From: Clostridium beijerinckii
Lineage (GTDB): Bacteria; Bacillota; Clostridia; Clostridiales; Clostridiaceae
Direction: 5' to 3'
Length of the DNA stretch: 64,000 bases
Assembly: GCA_003129525.1 (NCBI GenBank)
Contig: CP029329.1
Coordinates: 3,084,501-3,148,500 of the forward strand
Shown: piece after piece, positions 28,815 through 36,769 of the stretch
How the letters are laid out: every line of letters begins with the position of its first letter
Numbering within the stretch: position 1 is the first letter of the stretch
Position numbers and translations under genes: made by a program
Notes under the pieces: generated by a model
What the model was told of the DNA's origin: nothing
Databases searched by the model: none
Seen by the model: the letters and a program-made list of their open reading frames with translations, nothing else

Positions 28815-28975
28815 TAGCATCCATAACCCTCCGCCTTTTTTAAGTATGAGGTAACGGTTGCACGTTTCTGGACATTGTGACCCTTGTGGTTACGTGGTCC
28901 TCCTTGTGGGGATAAGTTCAGCTAAGATTCAGATGGTAATTAAACCACACCTGAATCAAATTTCACTTGATATTA
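28815..28975. repeat. GC-rich structured intergenic element between miaA and hfq
   Basis: The stretch is much richer in GC than its flanks and has several pairable words. GATTCAGATGGT (from 28927) faces ACCACACCTGAATC ending near 28958, and CTTGTGG occurs twice (near 28883 and 28911). It holds no reading frame. It lies in the likely miaA-hfq transcript, upstream of the hfq start, and may be a dispersed repeat or a leader RNA structure. Confidence 0.5.
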
Positions 28976-28986
28976 ATATTATAACC

Positions 28987-29916
28987 CTAGTTGTTTCTTA
29001 TGTCATTAATAACTTTATCTAAAATTTCATCATCACTCATTTTATCTTTATCTAAAAATACACATCGAGTGTCGCGTCTAAACCAGGTTAATTGTCTTTT
29101 AGCATAGTTTCTTGATCCTTGCTTTATCATATTAATTGCTTCCTTTAAAGAAATTTTACCTTCCAAATGATATAAAATTTCTTTATATCCTATGCCTTGC
29201 ATTGATTGAATATCTGAAGTATATCCCATTTCTTTTAATCTTATACATTCATCTAATAGTCCTTTTTCCATCATGATATCTACTCTTTTATTTATTCTTT
29301 CATATAACTTTTCCCTATCCATAGTTAATACATAATAGTATATATCATAATTACTACTATAAAAATCTTCTCCAGCATTATAAGAACTAAATGGTTTATT
29401 TGTAAGTTTAAACACTTCTAATGCTCTAATAACTCTTTTTCTGTTATTAGGATGTATTTCTTCGTAGCTTATAGGATCGCATTCTTTTAACATTTCATGT
29501 ATGTATATATTACCTTTTTCTAGGGCTAAACTTTCTAAGTATTTTCTATAGTTTTCATCTTTTTCTGCTTCTGTAAAAGTCATATTGCAAGTTAACGAAT
29601 TAATATACAGCCCTGTTCCACCAGATATTATTGGTAATTTCCCTTTCGAAACAATCTCATTTAACGCTTTATCACCATATTCTTTAAAATCAGCCACTGA
29701 AAATAGAACATCAGGAGTTATAGTATTAATTAGATAATGCTTAATTCCATCCATCTCATCTTTTGTTACTTTCGCAGAACCAATATCCATATATTTATAA
29801 ATTTGCATAGAGTCAGCTGAAATAATTTCTCCATTTAATTTCTTTGCGAGTTTTATAGAAAGATCAGTCTTCCCCACTGCGGTTGGACCTCCAATTACTA
29901 ATAATTTTTGTTTCAT
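28987..29916 (-). CDS. miaA: MiaA, tRNA dimethylallyltransferase
   Basis: Transfers dimethylallyl from DMAPP to A37 of tRNAs reading UNN codons, forming i6A, the MiaB substrate. The P-loop [11 protein letters not shown] is at the N-terminus, followed by the substrate site [38 protein letters not shown], the MQGIGYKE motif and the C-terminal [12 protein letters not shown] complete the family set. The 309 residues are full length. GAAAGGAAG precedes the ATG. It starts 34 bases after the mutL stop, so mutL-miaA is probably one transcript. Confidence 0.96.
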   Translation of the reverse strand: MKQKLLVIGGPTAVGKTDLSIKLAKKLNGEIISADSMQIYKYMDIGSAKVTKDEMDGIKHYLINTITPDVLFSVADFKEYGDKALNEIVSKGKLPIISGGTGLYINSLTCNMTFTEAEKDENYRKYLESLALEKGNIYIHEMLKECDPISYEEIHPNNRKRVIRALEVFKLTNKPFSSYNAGEDFYSSNYDIYYYVLTMDREKLYERINKRVDIMMEKGLLDECIRLKEMGYTSDIQSMQGIGYKEILYHLEGKISLKEAINMIKQGSRNYAKRQLTWFRRDTRCVFLDKDKMSDDEILDKVINDIRNN

Positions 29917-29950
29917 TATTTCTTCCTTTCATGTGCTTGTCACTACTTAA

Positions 29951-32056
29951 TTATATTATTCTTCTAAATTTCTTATCAATATCTACGCTTGTAAACTTTA
30001 TTATTACAGGTCTACCATGTGGACAGTGAAAAGGATCATCAATATATCTTAAATCTTCAACAAGTTTCATCAGTTCATTCATTTCCAACTTATCATTCCC
30101 CTTAATAGCTGCCTTACAAGCTTTGCTGGCTATTGCATTATGTTTAACTTCACTAGTCTTTCCATTACCTAAATTTTTTAGATTATCAAGTATATCTAAA
30201 AACAAATTTTTAGGATTAAGCTTTCCTAGAAAATATGGAACTTCTTTTAATGATAATGAATTCCCCCCAAACTCTTGAAGTAAAAATCCTGCATCTTTAA
30301 ATACCTCTTTATTATCCTCAAAATAAGAATAATCATCTATACTTAAATCAATTACACTTGGAATCATAAGAGGTTGAATTATAATATCTCCTGTTTCAAT
30401 TTCCTTTAAATATCTTTCAAATAAAATCTTCTCATGAGCCGCATGCTGATCAATCATATACAATGTTCCGTCATGCTCCCCTAATACATAAGTCTTGTTA
30501 TATTGACCAATTATAGTAATTGGTGGAAACTTAGCTATTGGTTTTGAAATATTATTTTCTTTGGAATCTTGTAAATTTATATTATGGGAATTATTAACAG
30601 AACTAGTAATAGCCTCATCGAATGAGGTTTTTACTATAACAGAACATTTGTTCGAACATGCAGTTTCATTCATATTCTCATTTGTAATTTCTGAATTTAA
30701 ATTATTACTTAAACCTATTGAGTTTTTATTTTCTAAATTTATTGAAGTATCCCTTTCTGTTACTTTGAGATCTATAGGAATATCAATTATGCTCTTATTA
30801 AATTCATCATTATTATCACTTTTAATTATTGATGAATTATTATCATATTCTAAATTTGAAACATATGTAGTTGCTGTTTTATCTTGATTTGAGTAAACAT
30901 TATGTGCTTTTAGATCTTTACCTTCTTCAATCATAGTCTTAACTACTGTATTTGCAAATTTAACTTTTTCCTCTTCTTCTTTTATTGCAAATGTTATTTC
31001 TTCAAAACTTGGAATTGTAGCACTCTTAATATTTTCTTCATCTTCTTTTATCGCAAAGGTTTCAAAAACCTCATTTTTTAAGGCCGTATGAACTGCTCCA
31101 AAAATCTTTTTAAAGATTATTCTCTCATCATTAAATTTTACTTCTGCTTTAGTTGGATGAATATTAACATCTACGTATTCTGGATATACTTCTATAAATA
31201 ATATAAAGAAAGGAAACTTACTTACTGTTGAAAAAGATTTAAATGCTTGTTCAACAGCTACGCCTAGTGATCTATTTTTAATATATCTTTTATTTACAAA
31301 AATACTTTGATTATTTCTAGAGCCTCTAGCTATTTCTTCTTTTCCTATATAACCATAAACAGTTATAAGATCAGAAGCATCGTCATAATAAAGGATATTA
31401 TCAGTTATAGACTTTCCATATATAGTTCTTATTACATCTTTAAGGTCTCCATTACCAAAAGTATGAAGAATTTTCTTATTGTTATTGTATAATTTAAAAC
31501 TAACTTTTGGATTAGCTAAGGCAAGTCTAGTTATTATATCATTTATTAAAGAGCCTTCTTTAGATACAGACTTTAAGAATTTTTTTCTAGCAGGTACATT
31601 AAAAAACAAATCACGAACTTCTATTATTGTACCTTTATTTACTCCGCATTCTGTAACACAAGACTGTCTTCCACCTTCAATAGATATTTCGCAACCGAAT
31701 TCTTGATTTTCTTGTTTAGATTTCAAATTAACCTTAGCTACAGATGCTATGGATGGAAGTGCTTCTCCTCTAAAACCTAAAGTATGTATATTGTAGATGT
31801 CTTCCGATTTATTAATCTTACTAGTAGCATGAGGAAGAAAAGCCTTATCTATGTCATCTTTATAAATTCCATCACCGTCATCAATAATTCTAATAAGTGA
31901 TGTTCCACCTTCCTCTATTTCAATTACTATGTTTTTAGAATTGGCGTCTATAGAATTCTCAACTAATTCTTTAACTACTGAAGAGGGTCTTTCAACAACT
32001 TCTCCTGCTGCAATCTTATTAGCTGTATCTTCATTTAAAATATTAATTCTTTTCAA
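29951..32056 (-). CDS. mutL: MutL, DNA mismatch repair endonuclease
   Basis: A 701-residue MutL. The N-terminal GHKL ATPase has ELVENSIDA, IIDDGDGI, HATSKI and TLGFRGEALPSI. A long, Ser/Asn/Glu-rich linker (residues ~330-510) contains an imperfect duplication around FAIKEDEEN and FAIKEEEEK. The C-terminal dimerisation domain has the metal-dependent nuclease motif DQHAAHEKILFE and CPHGRP, so it should nick DNA like other MutH-less MutL proteins. The start is TTG at 32056 after GGAAGGGAGG. mutS is not adjacent here but lies 16.6 kb away on the same strand. Confidence 0.95.
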   Translation of the reverse strand: MKRINILNEDTANKIAAGEVVERPSSVVKELVENSIDANSKNIVIEIEEGGTSLIRIIDDGDGIYKDDIDKAFLPHATSKINKSEDIYNIHTLGFRGEALPSIASVAKVNLKSKQENQEFGCEISIEGGRQSCVTECGVNKGTIIEVRDLFFNVPARKKFLKSVSKEGSLINDIITRLALANPKVSFKLYNNNKKILHTFGNGDLKDVIRTIYGKSITDNILYYDDASDLITVYGYIGKEEIARGSRNNQSIFVNKRYIKNRSLGVAVEQAFKSFSTVSKFPFFILFIEVYPEYVDVNIHPTKAEVKFNDERIIFKKIFGAVHTALKNEVFETFAIKEDEENIKSATIPSFEEITFAIKEEEEKVKFANTVVKTMIEEGKDLKAHNVYSNQDKTATTYVSNLEYDNNSSIIKSDNNDEFNKSIIDIPIDLKVTERDTSINLENKNSIGLSNNLNSEITNENMNETACSNKCSVIVKTSFDEAITSSVNNSHNINLQDSKENNISKPIAKFPPITIIGQYNKTYVLGEHDGTLYMIDQHAAHEKILFERYLKEIETGDIIIQPLMIPSVIDLSIDDYSYFEDNKEVFKDAGFLLQEFGGNSLSLKEVPYFLGKLNPKNLFLDILDNLKNLGNGKTSEVKHNAIASKACKAAIKGNDKLEMNELMKLVEDLRYIDDPFHCPHGRPVIIKFTSVDIDKKFRRII

Positions 32057-32399
32057 TGTATGCCCTCCCTTCCTACTTTCATTTTATACATAACTTTATT
32101 TTATGTAAAGTTTAAAAATTTATAATTTTATCTTCATTCAAATGTATTATAACTAATCTAAATAAGAATAACAATTCAAACCATATATATTCTAACTCTT
32201 ATTTATTCTGAAGAATATGCACATTTTAAAAAAGTGCCATTGCACAATTAAGAACTTATATACTGAAAAAGTGCTAGCTAAGACAGTGTCGCTTATTTAA
32301 AAGATAATTATTCAAAAAACTAATACAGAATAAATAATATTTTCTAATATTCTGGATAAGCTAATATAGAAATCAACTTATTCTTGAGGAGGATTTAAT

Positions 32400-32546
32400 A
32401 TGAATAATAACAGTTCTGATAATTCACACACAAAAAGTACATCTGATCCAACATCTCGAAATTATGCTAAAGAAGTTAAAAATAAAGCAAATGAAAAAAG
32501 TCCTAGTGGAGAAGATGAACCTTCATTCCGTACTAATTATAAATAG
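32400..32546 (+). CDS. Small Ser/Asn-rich hypothetical protein (48 aa)
   Basis: The ATG at 32400 follows a strong GAGGAGG at 32386-32392. It has 48 codons, a stop at 32544-32546 and a clean terminator at 32578. The product is hydrophilic (Ser, Asn, Lys, Thr) with no Cys or membrane segment, beginning MNNNSSDNSHTKSTSDP. No family recognised. It sits alone in a ~670-base gap between mutL and the marR gene. Confidence 0.68.
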   Translation: MNNNSSDNSHTKSTSDPTSRNYAKEVKNKANEKSPSGEDEPSFRTNYK

Positions 32547-32577
32547 CTTATAACTTTAAATAGAATTAATGCCAAAT

Positions 32578-32613
32578 AAATTAACCACTCATAAATGAGT
32601 GGTTAATTTATTT
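32578..32613 (+). terminator. Terminator after the 48-aa gene
   Basis: AAATTAACCACTCA and TGAGTGGTTAATTT form a perfect 14-bp stem with a 4-base loop, then ATTTATT. Confidence 0.9.
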
Positions 32614-32731
32614 ATTATATAATTTTAATTATACAATCATCTAAAATATACTATTTGATTTTTAAATTTTAAAAGCAATTTAAATTAATATAAAAGTCAT
32701 CTACTATATCCATTATAATAAGAAATTAATA

Positions 32732-33214
32732 TTAATCATTGTTGTTTAATAATAAATAAAATTGTCTTAATCCATATATTATTTTTTCAACTTCGTTAGC
32801 ATCTGTATTTTTTATAATATTGTATATTAAATCAGAGCTAAAATGCTTATTCATATTACATATATCATTATTATTTCTAAACTCTTTAGAAATTGATAGA
32901 TTTACGATCCTTCTATTATCTTTAGGTATTTCTCTAATTACAACACCTTGGTTTTCCAAACGGTCTATTATTCCGGAAACTGTACTTTTTGTTAATCCCA
33001 TATAATCACTTAATTCATTAAGCGTTATTGATGGAGTTTTATACAATTGAAATATGACTGCAAGTTGCTGAGGAGTAAATCCATATTGTTTTGCAAGTTT
33101 TTTAAATTTACAACTAAGAGTCTTTTTTATATTTTTAAATATGTCAATAATTTCATCTGCCTGTTTTGTTACTAATTCATTATCACATCCTGATAAATCC
33201 GACTCTGGATTCAA
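32732..33214 (-). CDS. MarR-family transcriptional regulator
   Basis: A winged helix-turn-helix regulator of about 160 residues. The recognition part reads TLNELSDYMGLTKSTVSGIIDRLENQGVV and the wing has the signature IPKDNRRIVNLS with the Asp-x-Arg pair. I prefer the TTG at 33214, spaced from GGAAGGTGA at 33220-33228; a GTG at 33223 is in frame but lies within that site. It is the last gene of the efflux operon, 22 bases after the MFS gene, and probably represses it through the palindrome at 36521-36540. Confidence 0.88.
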   Translation of the reverse strand: MNPESDLSGCDNELVTKQADEIIDIFKNIKKTLSCKFKKLAKQYGFTPQQLAVIFQLYKTPSITLNELSDYMGLTKSTVSGIIDRLENQGVVIREIPKDNRRIVNLSISKEFRNNNDICNMNKHFSSDLIYNIIKNTDANEVEKIIYGLRQFYLLLNNND

Positions 33215-33245
33215 TATATTCACCTTCCTAACTTAATTTTAGATA

Positions 33246-34772
33246 TTATTTTCTAGTTCTCATAAAGAAAGTTAAAATTATAGCTACAACTACTATAGCA
33301 ACACTTACCATAACAGCATATTGCATTCCATCTAAAGTGGCTTGACCTTGTATCATTTTTGCCAATTGAGATACAGCAGAAACTTTAGCAGCACTTTGTG
33401 ATTGACCGTCACGCATAAATGCTTTTGTCAGTGTACTTATAGTGTCCATAGCTGTTTTATTATAAACTGTTACCTGTTCTGCTAATTTTGCATAGCTTTC
33501 ATTACTTCTTCCTGTCATAAGTGTAGACATTATAGTTACACTAAGTGCACTTGCTATTTGTCTTACAGTATTATTTAGAGCTGATGCCCCTCCAACTAGT
33601 TCTTTTGATACAGCATTCATTCCTGCTGTACTAATTGGCATCATAGCAAGTCCTAAACCAACTGATCTAATACAAGTAATCAAAACTATGTTTGATTGGC
33701 TTGAATCCATACTTATAGCATTTGCAAGTTGAAAAGAACCTATACCTAATATTAAAAGCCCAGGTATTACAAGTGGTTTTGCTCCAACTTTATCAAATAA
33801 ATTACCACTTATCGGCATAAAAAGTCCGGTTACCAATGCAGACGGAAGCATAATCATTCCTGTCTGCATTGCTGTATAGCCTCTTACACTTTGTAAGAAT
33901 AACGGTAAGATATAAGAACCACCCATTAGTGCCAATGTTAATACACTGCTTATAATTAAACTTATAGTAAAATCGAAAAGTTTAAGAATTCGTAAATCTA
34001 ATAAAGGATTTGGATGAGTAAGTTCATTTACTATAAATAGTACAAGACTTAAGCAACCAAGAGTCATTAATATTGGATTTTTTATATCGCCCCAGTCAAT
34101 TGAAGAACCTTCACCAAGAACATATAATATACTTACTATTGCAATTGTACAAGATAAAAAACCTATTACATCAAAAGACTCAAATGGCTTTCTTTCCTCG
34201 CCTTTTAATATTATACCAGCCATTACTACCCCTACTATACCAATAGGAACATTAATATAAAAAATAAGTCTCCAGTCCATACTTTGGATAATAAATCCAC
34301 CCAGTGTTGGTCCTATGGTAGGTGCTGCCATAGCTGCTATTCCCCAATAACCTAAAGCTAACCCTATCTTTTCTCTAGGAAATACTTGATATATAATTGA
34401 CATTCCTATGGGCATTATCATACCACCGCCAAGAGCTTGAATTACACGAAATGCGATCATAGTTCCACCACTCCATGCAAATCCACATAGGAATGAACCT
34501 ATTGTAAATGTAGCTAATGAAAAGATATATATTCTCTTAGAACCAAAAATATTCTGAAGATATCCTGTTAACGGTATAATAGCTCCAAGGGTTAGTGTAT
34601 AACATGTTAATATCCATTTTGCATCATCCACAGGCATACCAAAAACAGACATCATTTTAGGAAGAGCTATATTAACTATACTACTGTCTAGTACAGACAT
34701 AAATGTTCCTATTATAACTACAAATAATGCTAACCACGCGGTTAATAATGAGGGAGTTTTATTCTCTTCCAT
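33246..34772 (-). CDS. EmrB/QacA-type MFS multidrug exporter (DHA2, 14 TM)
   Basis: A 508-residue membrane protein with about 14 hydrophobic segments. DHA2 signatures include the N-terminal LDSSIVNIALP motif and GGGMIMPIGMSIIYQVFP (motif near TM4). GYWGIAAMAAPTIGPTLGGFI is motif C of drug antiporters, and INVPIGIVGVVMA follows. It exports drugs against protons. The gene follows an EmrA-like adaptor (gap 11 bases) and precedes marR, so it works with the membrane fusion proteins upstream. Gram-positive organisms have no TolC; the adaptors presumably act across the cell wall or as regulators. Substrate unknown. Confidence 0.92.
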   Translation of the reverse strand: MEENKTPSLLTAWLALFVVIIGTFMSVLDSSIVNIALPKMMSVFGMPVDDAKWILTCYTLTLGAIIPLTGYLQNIFGSKRIYIFSLATFTIGSFLCGFAWSGGTMIAFRVIQALGGGMIMPIGMSIIYQVFPREKIGLALGYWGIAAMAAPTIGPTLGGFIIQSMDWRLIFYINVPIGIVGVVMAGIILKGEERKPFESFDVIGFLSCTIAIVSILYVLGEGSSIDWGDIKNPILMTLGCLSLVLFIVNELTHPNPLLDLRILKLFDFTISLIISSVLTLALMGGSYILPLFLQSVRGYTAMQTGMIMLPSALVTGLFMPISGNLFDKVGAKPLVIPGLLILGIGSFQLANAISMDSSQSNIVLITCIRSVGLGLAMMPISTAGMNAVSKELVGGASALNNTVRQIASALSVTIMSTLMTGRSNESYAKLAEQVTVYNKTAMDTISTLTKAFMRDGQSQSAAKVSAVSQLAKMIQGQATLDGMQYAVMVSVAIVVVAIILTFFMRTRK

Positions 34773-34783
34773 TACCTATCACC

Positions 34784-35440
34784 TCATTCTTTAACATGAA
34801 TCTTAATTACCGCATTAGTTCCTGGAAGTATTTTATTATCAAATTCATCAATTTCAATCTTTACAGGTATTCTTTGAACTACTTTTGTAAATGTACCACT
34901 AGTTGATGATGAGAACATTGATAAAGCAGAATTGGTTAATTCTCCTACTGATTTAATCTTTCCAGTAAATTTTTCAGAATCATATTGATCTATATTAATA
35001 TCAACAGTTTGTCCAACTTTTATCTTTCCAATTTTTGTTTCTTCTATATTAGTAATTATGTATAGTTTATCAGGATCTATCAAAGTAAATAATGTTGAGC
35101 CTGCTGAATAAAGTTCCCCTACTGTACCTTGTTTTTTAACAACTATACCGTTGATAGGTGCTCTTACCAAAGACTGTTCTACACTTGAATCAGCAAGATT
35201 ATTCATTTGCTGACAAGCTAATATTTGATTTTTTACAACTTTATCGCCTTCCTCTACATTCATCTCTAATAATTTTCCTGAAATTTGTGGAGTTACGCTA
35301 ATAAAATCTGCAGCAACCTTGGCATCCTCAGTTGAAACATAATAAGTATTTTCATACCAATAATAAGATATTATTCCACCTAATGCCACTATAATTGCAA
35401 TTACAATTCCAATAATTAATATTTTACGTTTTTCATTCAT
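34784..35440 (-). CDS. EmrA/HlyD-like membrane fusion protein (218 aa)
   Basis: One N-terminal membrane segment (KILIIGIVIAIIVALGGIISYYW) is followed by an extracytoplasmic HlyD-type barrel-sandwich. It begins YYVSTEDAKVAADFISVTPQISGKLLEM and continues APINGIVVKKQGTVGELYSAGSTLF. It has almost no coiled coil, unlike typical EmrA, so it is short. AGAGGTGAT precedes the ATG. Its downstream partner is the MFS exporter. The presence of a second, longer adaptor upstream is unusual. Confidence 0.85.
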   Translation of the reverse strand: MNEKRKILIIGIVIAIIVALGGIISYYWYENTYYVSTEDAKVAADFISVTPQISGKLLEMNVEEGDKVVKNQILACQQMNNLADSSVEQSLVRAPINGIVVKKQGTVGELYSAGSTLFTLIDPDKLYIITNIEETKIGKIKVGQTVDINIDQYDSEKFTGKIKSVGELTNSALSMFSSSTSGTFTKVVQRIPVKIEIDEFDNKILPGTNAVIKIHVKE

Positions 35441-35459
35441 ATTAAAATCACCTCTTTCC

Positions 35460-36485
35460 TTATTTCTTTAGTCCGACTTCTGCAAACATACCAGGTTTTA
35501 ATTTTGCATCTGGATCTGACAAAGTTATCTTAACTAAAATACTACTACTTTGAGAATTTAATGTTGAATTTATAACTGTTATTTTTCCTTCAAATTCTTT
35601 ATCTTCTACTTCAGATACTTTAATAACTACGTCTTGTCCTTCTTCAAGTTCATTTACAATATCTAATGGTGCATAAGCATTTACACATAAAGCATTAGGA
35701 TTAGATATTGAAACAAGAGCTACACCTGGCGAAGCCATTTCACCTACATTAATCTTTTTAGCATTTACTACCCCTGAAATAGGTGCTGTAATAGTTCCGT
35801 TGCTTAAATCGGTCTGTGCAGTTTTTAAAGATGTTTCTGCAGTTTTTAAAGCTGCTTCCGCTTGTTCTACCTGAGCCTGGTAAACAGCAATGCTGGTTTC
35901 AGTTGCACCATTATTCAACATATTTAACTGTTCCTGTGCAGATTTCTGTTGTGATTCTGCTGCAACAAGCTGTTGATTTGCAGAGTCAAGTTCCTGCTGA
36001 GTTTTTGCATCAGCTTCTACTAAAGTTTTTGTACGTTCATAATTCTTTTTAGTAACTTCATAGCTTTCAGTCGCACTATCTAAAGCTGCTTGTGCCTGTG
36101 CTATTTGCTCAGGGCGTGTGCTGTTATTAGCATTAGCTAAACTTGCTTTTGCAGTATTTACTGCTGCCTGTGCCTGGTCAACCTGTGACTGTGCCTGGTT
36201 AACTTTTGACTGTAAATCCTGTGGATCTAATGTAATAATTGTATCTCCTTGATTTACATTTGAGCCAATATCAACTGATAGTCCAGTAACTTTTGCTGAA
36301 ATCTTTGAAGATATATTCGCCTCATCATTTGCTGCAATTTTTCCAGCCATTATGTATTGGTTTTTAGTGATTTCCGAAGTCGATTCGGTGGTTTGTAAAT
36401 TATTGTTTATACTTGTTCCAGTTGTAGAACTACAGCCACTTAAAACCATTGCTAGTAATAAACAAATCAAAGTAGTTTTTTTCAT
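35460..36485 (-). CDS. Lipoprotein HlyD/RND-type adaptor with long coiled coil (341 aa)
   Basis: The signal peptide MKKTTLICLLLAMVLSGCSS has lipobox LSGC, so it is lipid-anchored outside. Lipoyl/barrel-sandwich halves (KITGLSVDIGSNVNQGDT-type and TAPISGVVNAKKINVGEMASPG) flank a long Ala/Gln-rich coiled-coil hairpin at residues ~95-225 with heptads such as QAQSQVDQAQAAVNTAKASL. A C-terminal beta-barrel follows. It is first in the operon, starting just after the palindromic operator, with GGAGGG before the ATG. It probably pairs with the short adaptor and the MFS pump. Confidence 0.88.
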   Translation of the reverse strand: MKKTTLICLLLAMVLSGCSSTTGTSINNNLQTTESTSEITKNQYIMAGKIAANDEANISSKISAKVTGLSVDIGSNVNQGDTIITLDPQDLQSKVNQAQSQVDQAQAAVNTAKASLANANNSTRPEQIAQAQAALDSATESYEVTKKNYERTKTLVEADAKTQQELDSANQQLVAAESQQKSAQEQLNMLNNGATETSIAVYQAQVEQAEAALKTAETSLKTAQTDLSNGTITAPISGVVNAKKINVGEMASPGVALVSISNPNALCVNAYAPLDIVNELEEGQDVVIKVSEVEDKEFEGKITVINSTLNSQSSSILVKITLSDPDAKLKPGMFAEVGLKK

Positions 36486-36520
36486 TTTAACCCTCCATGT
36501 ACGAAATTATTTTCACACGT

Positions 36521-36574
36521 ATTGTTCGTGTACCAACAATTTATTATTATACATACATATATTTTTAAATTCAA
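36521..36574 (-). promoter_or_regulatory. Promoter and probable MarR operator of the efflux operon
   Basis: On the minus strand, TTGAAT (36569-36574) and TATAAT (36546-36551) are 17 bases apart. Directly downstream lies the palindrome ATTGTT-N8-AACAAT (36521-36540), overlapping the expected transcription start. MarR proteins bind such inverted repeats, so the operon's own MarR is the likely ligand. Confidence 0.75.
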
Positions 36575-36769
36575 GTAATAATTTCCCATAAATCTATTTG
36601 AAAACGTTATTGTATAATATTTAATTTTATAGAGTACTTAAAGCAACTTGTATTATATATATTACAGGAACATGCCTGTATATAAAATATTACCATATTA
36701 AAAAATTATTAATATCATTGTCAAATAACAATGAATATATTAACATTGAGAACCTTTGGAGGTGATTTA

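Noticed and set aside
36690..36700. SigK -10 ahead of the 590-aa gene (CATATTAAA)
   Set aside because: The last bases do not fit and no AC lies at the right distance upstream. The promoter of this gene remains unassigned.
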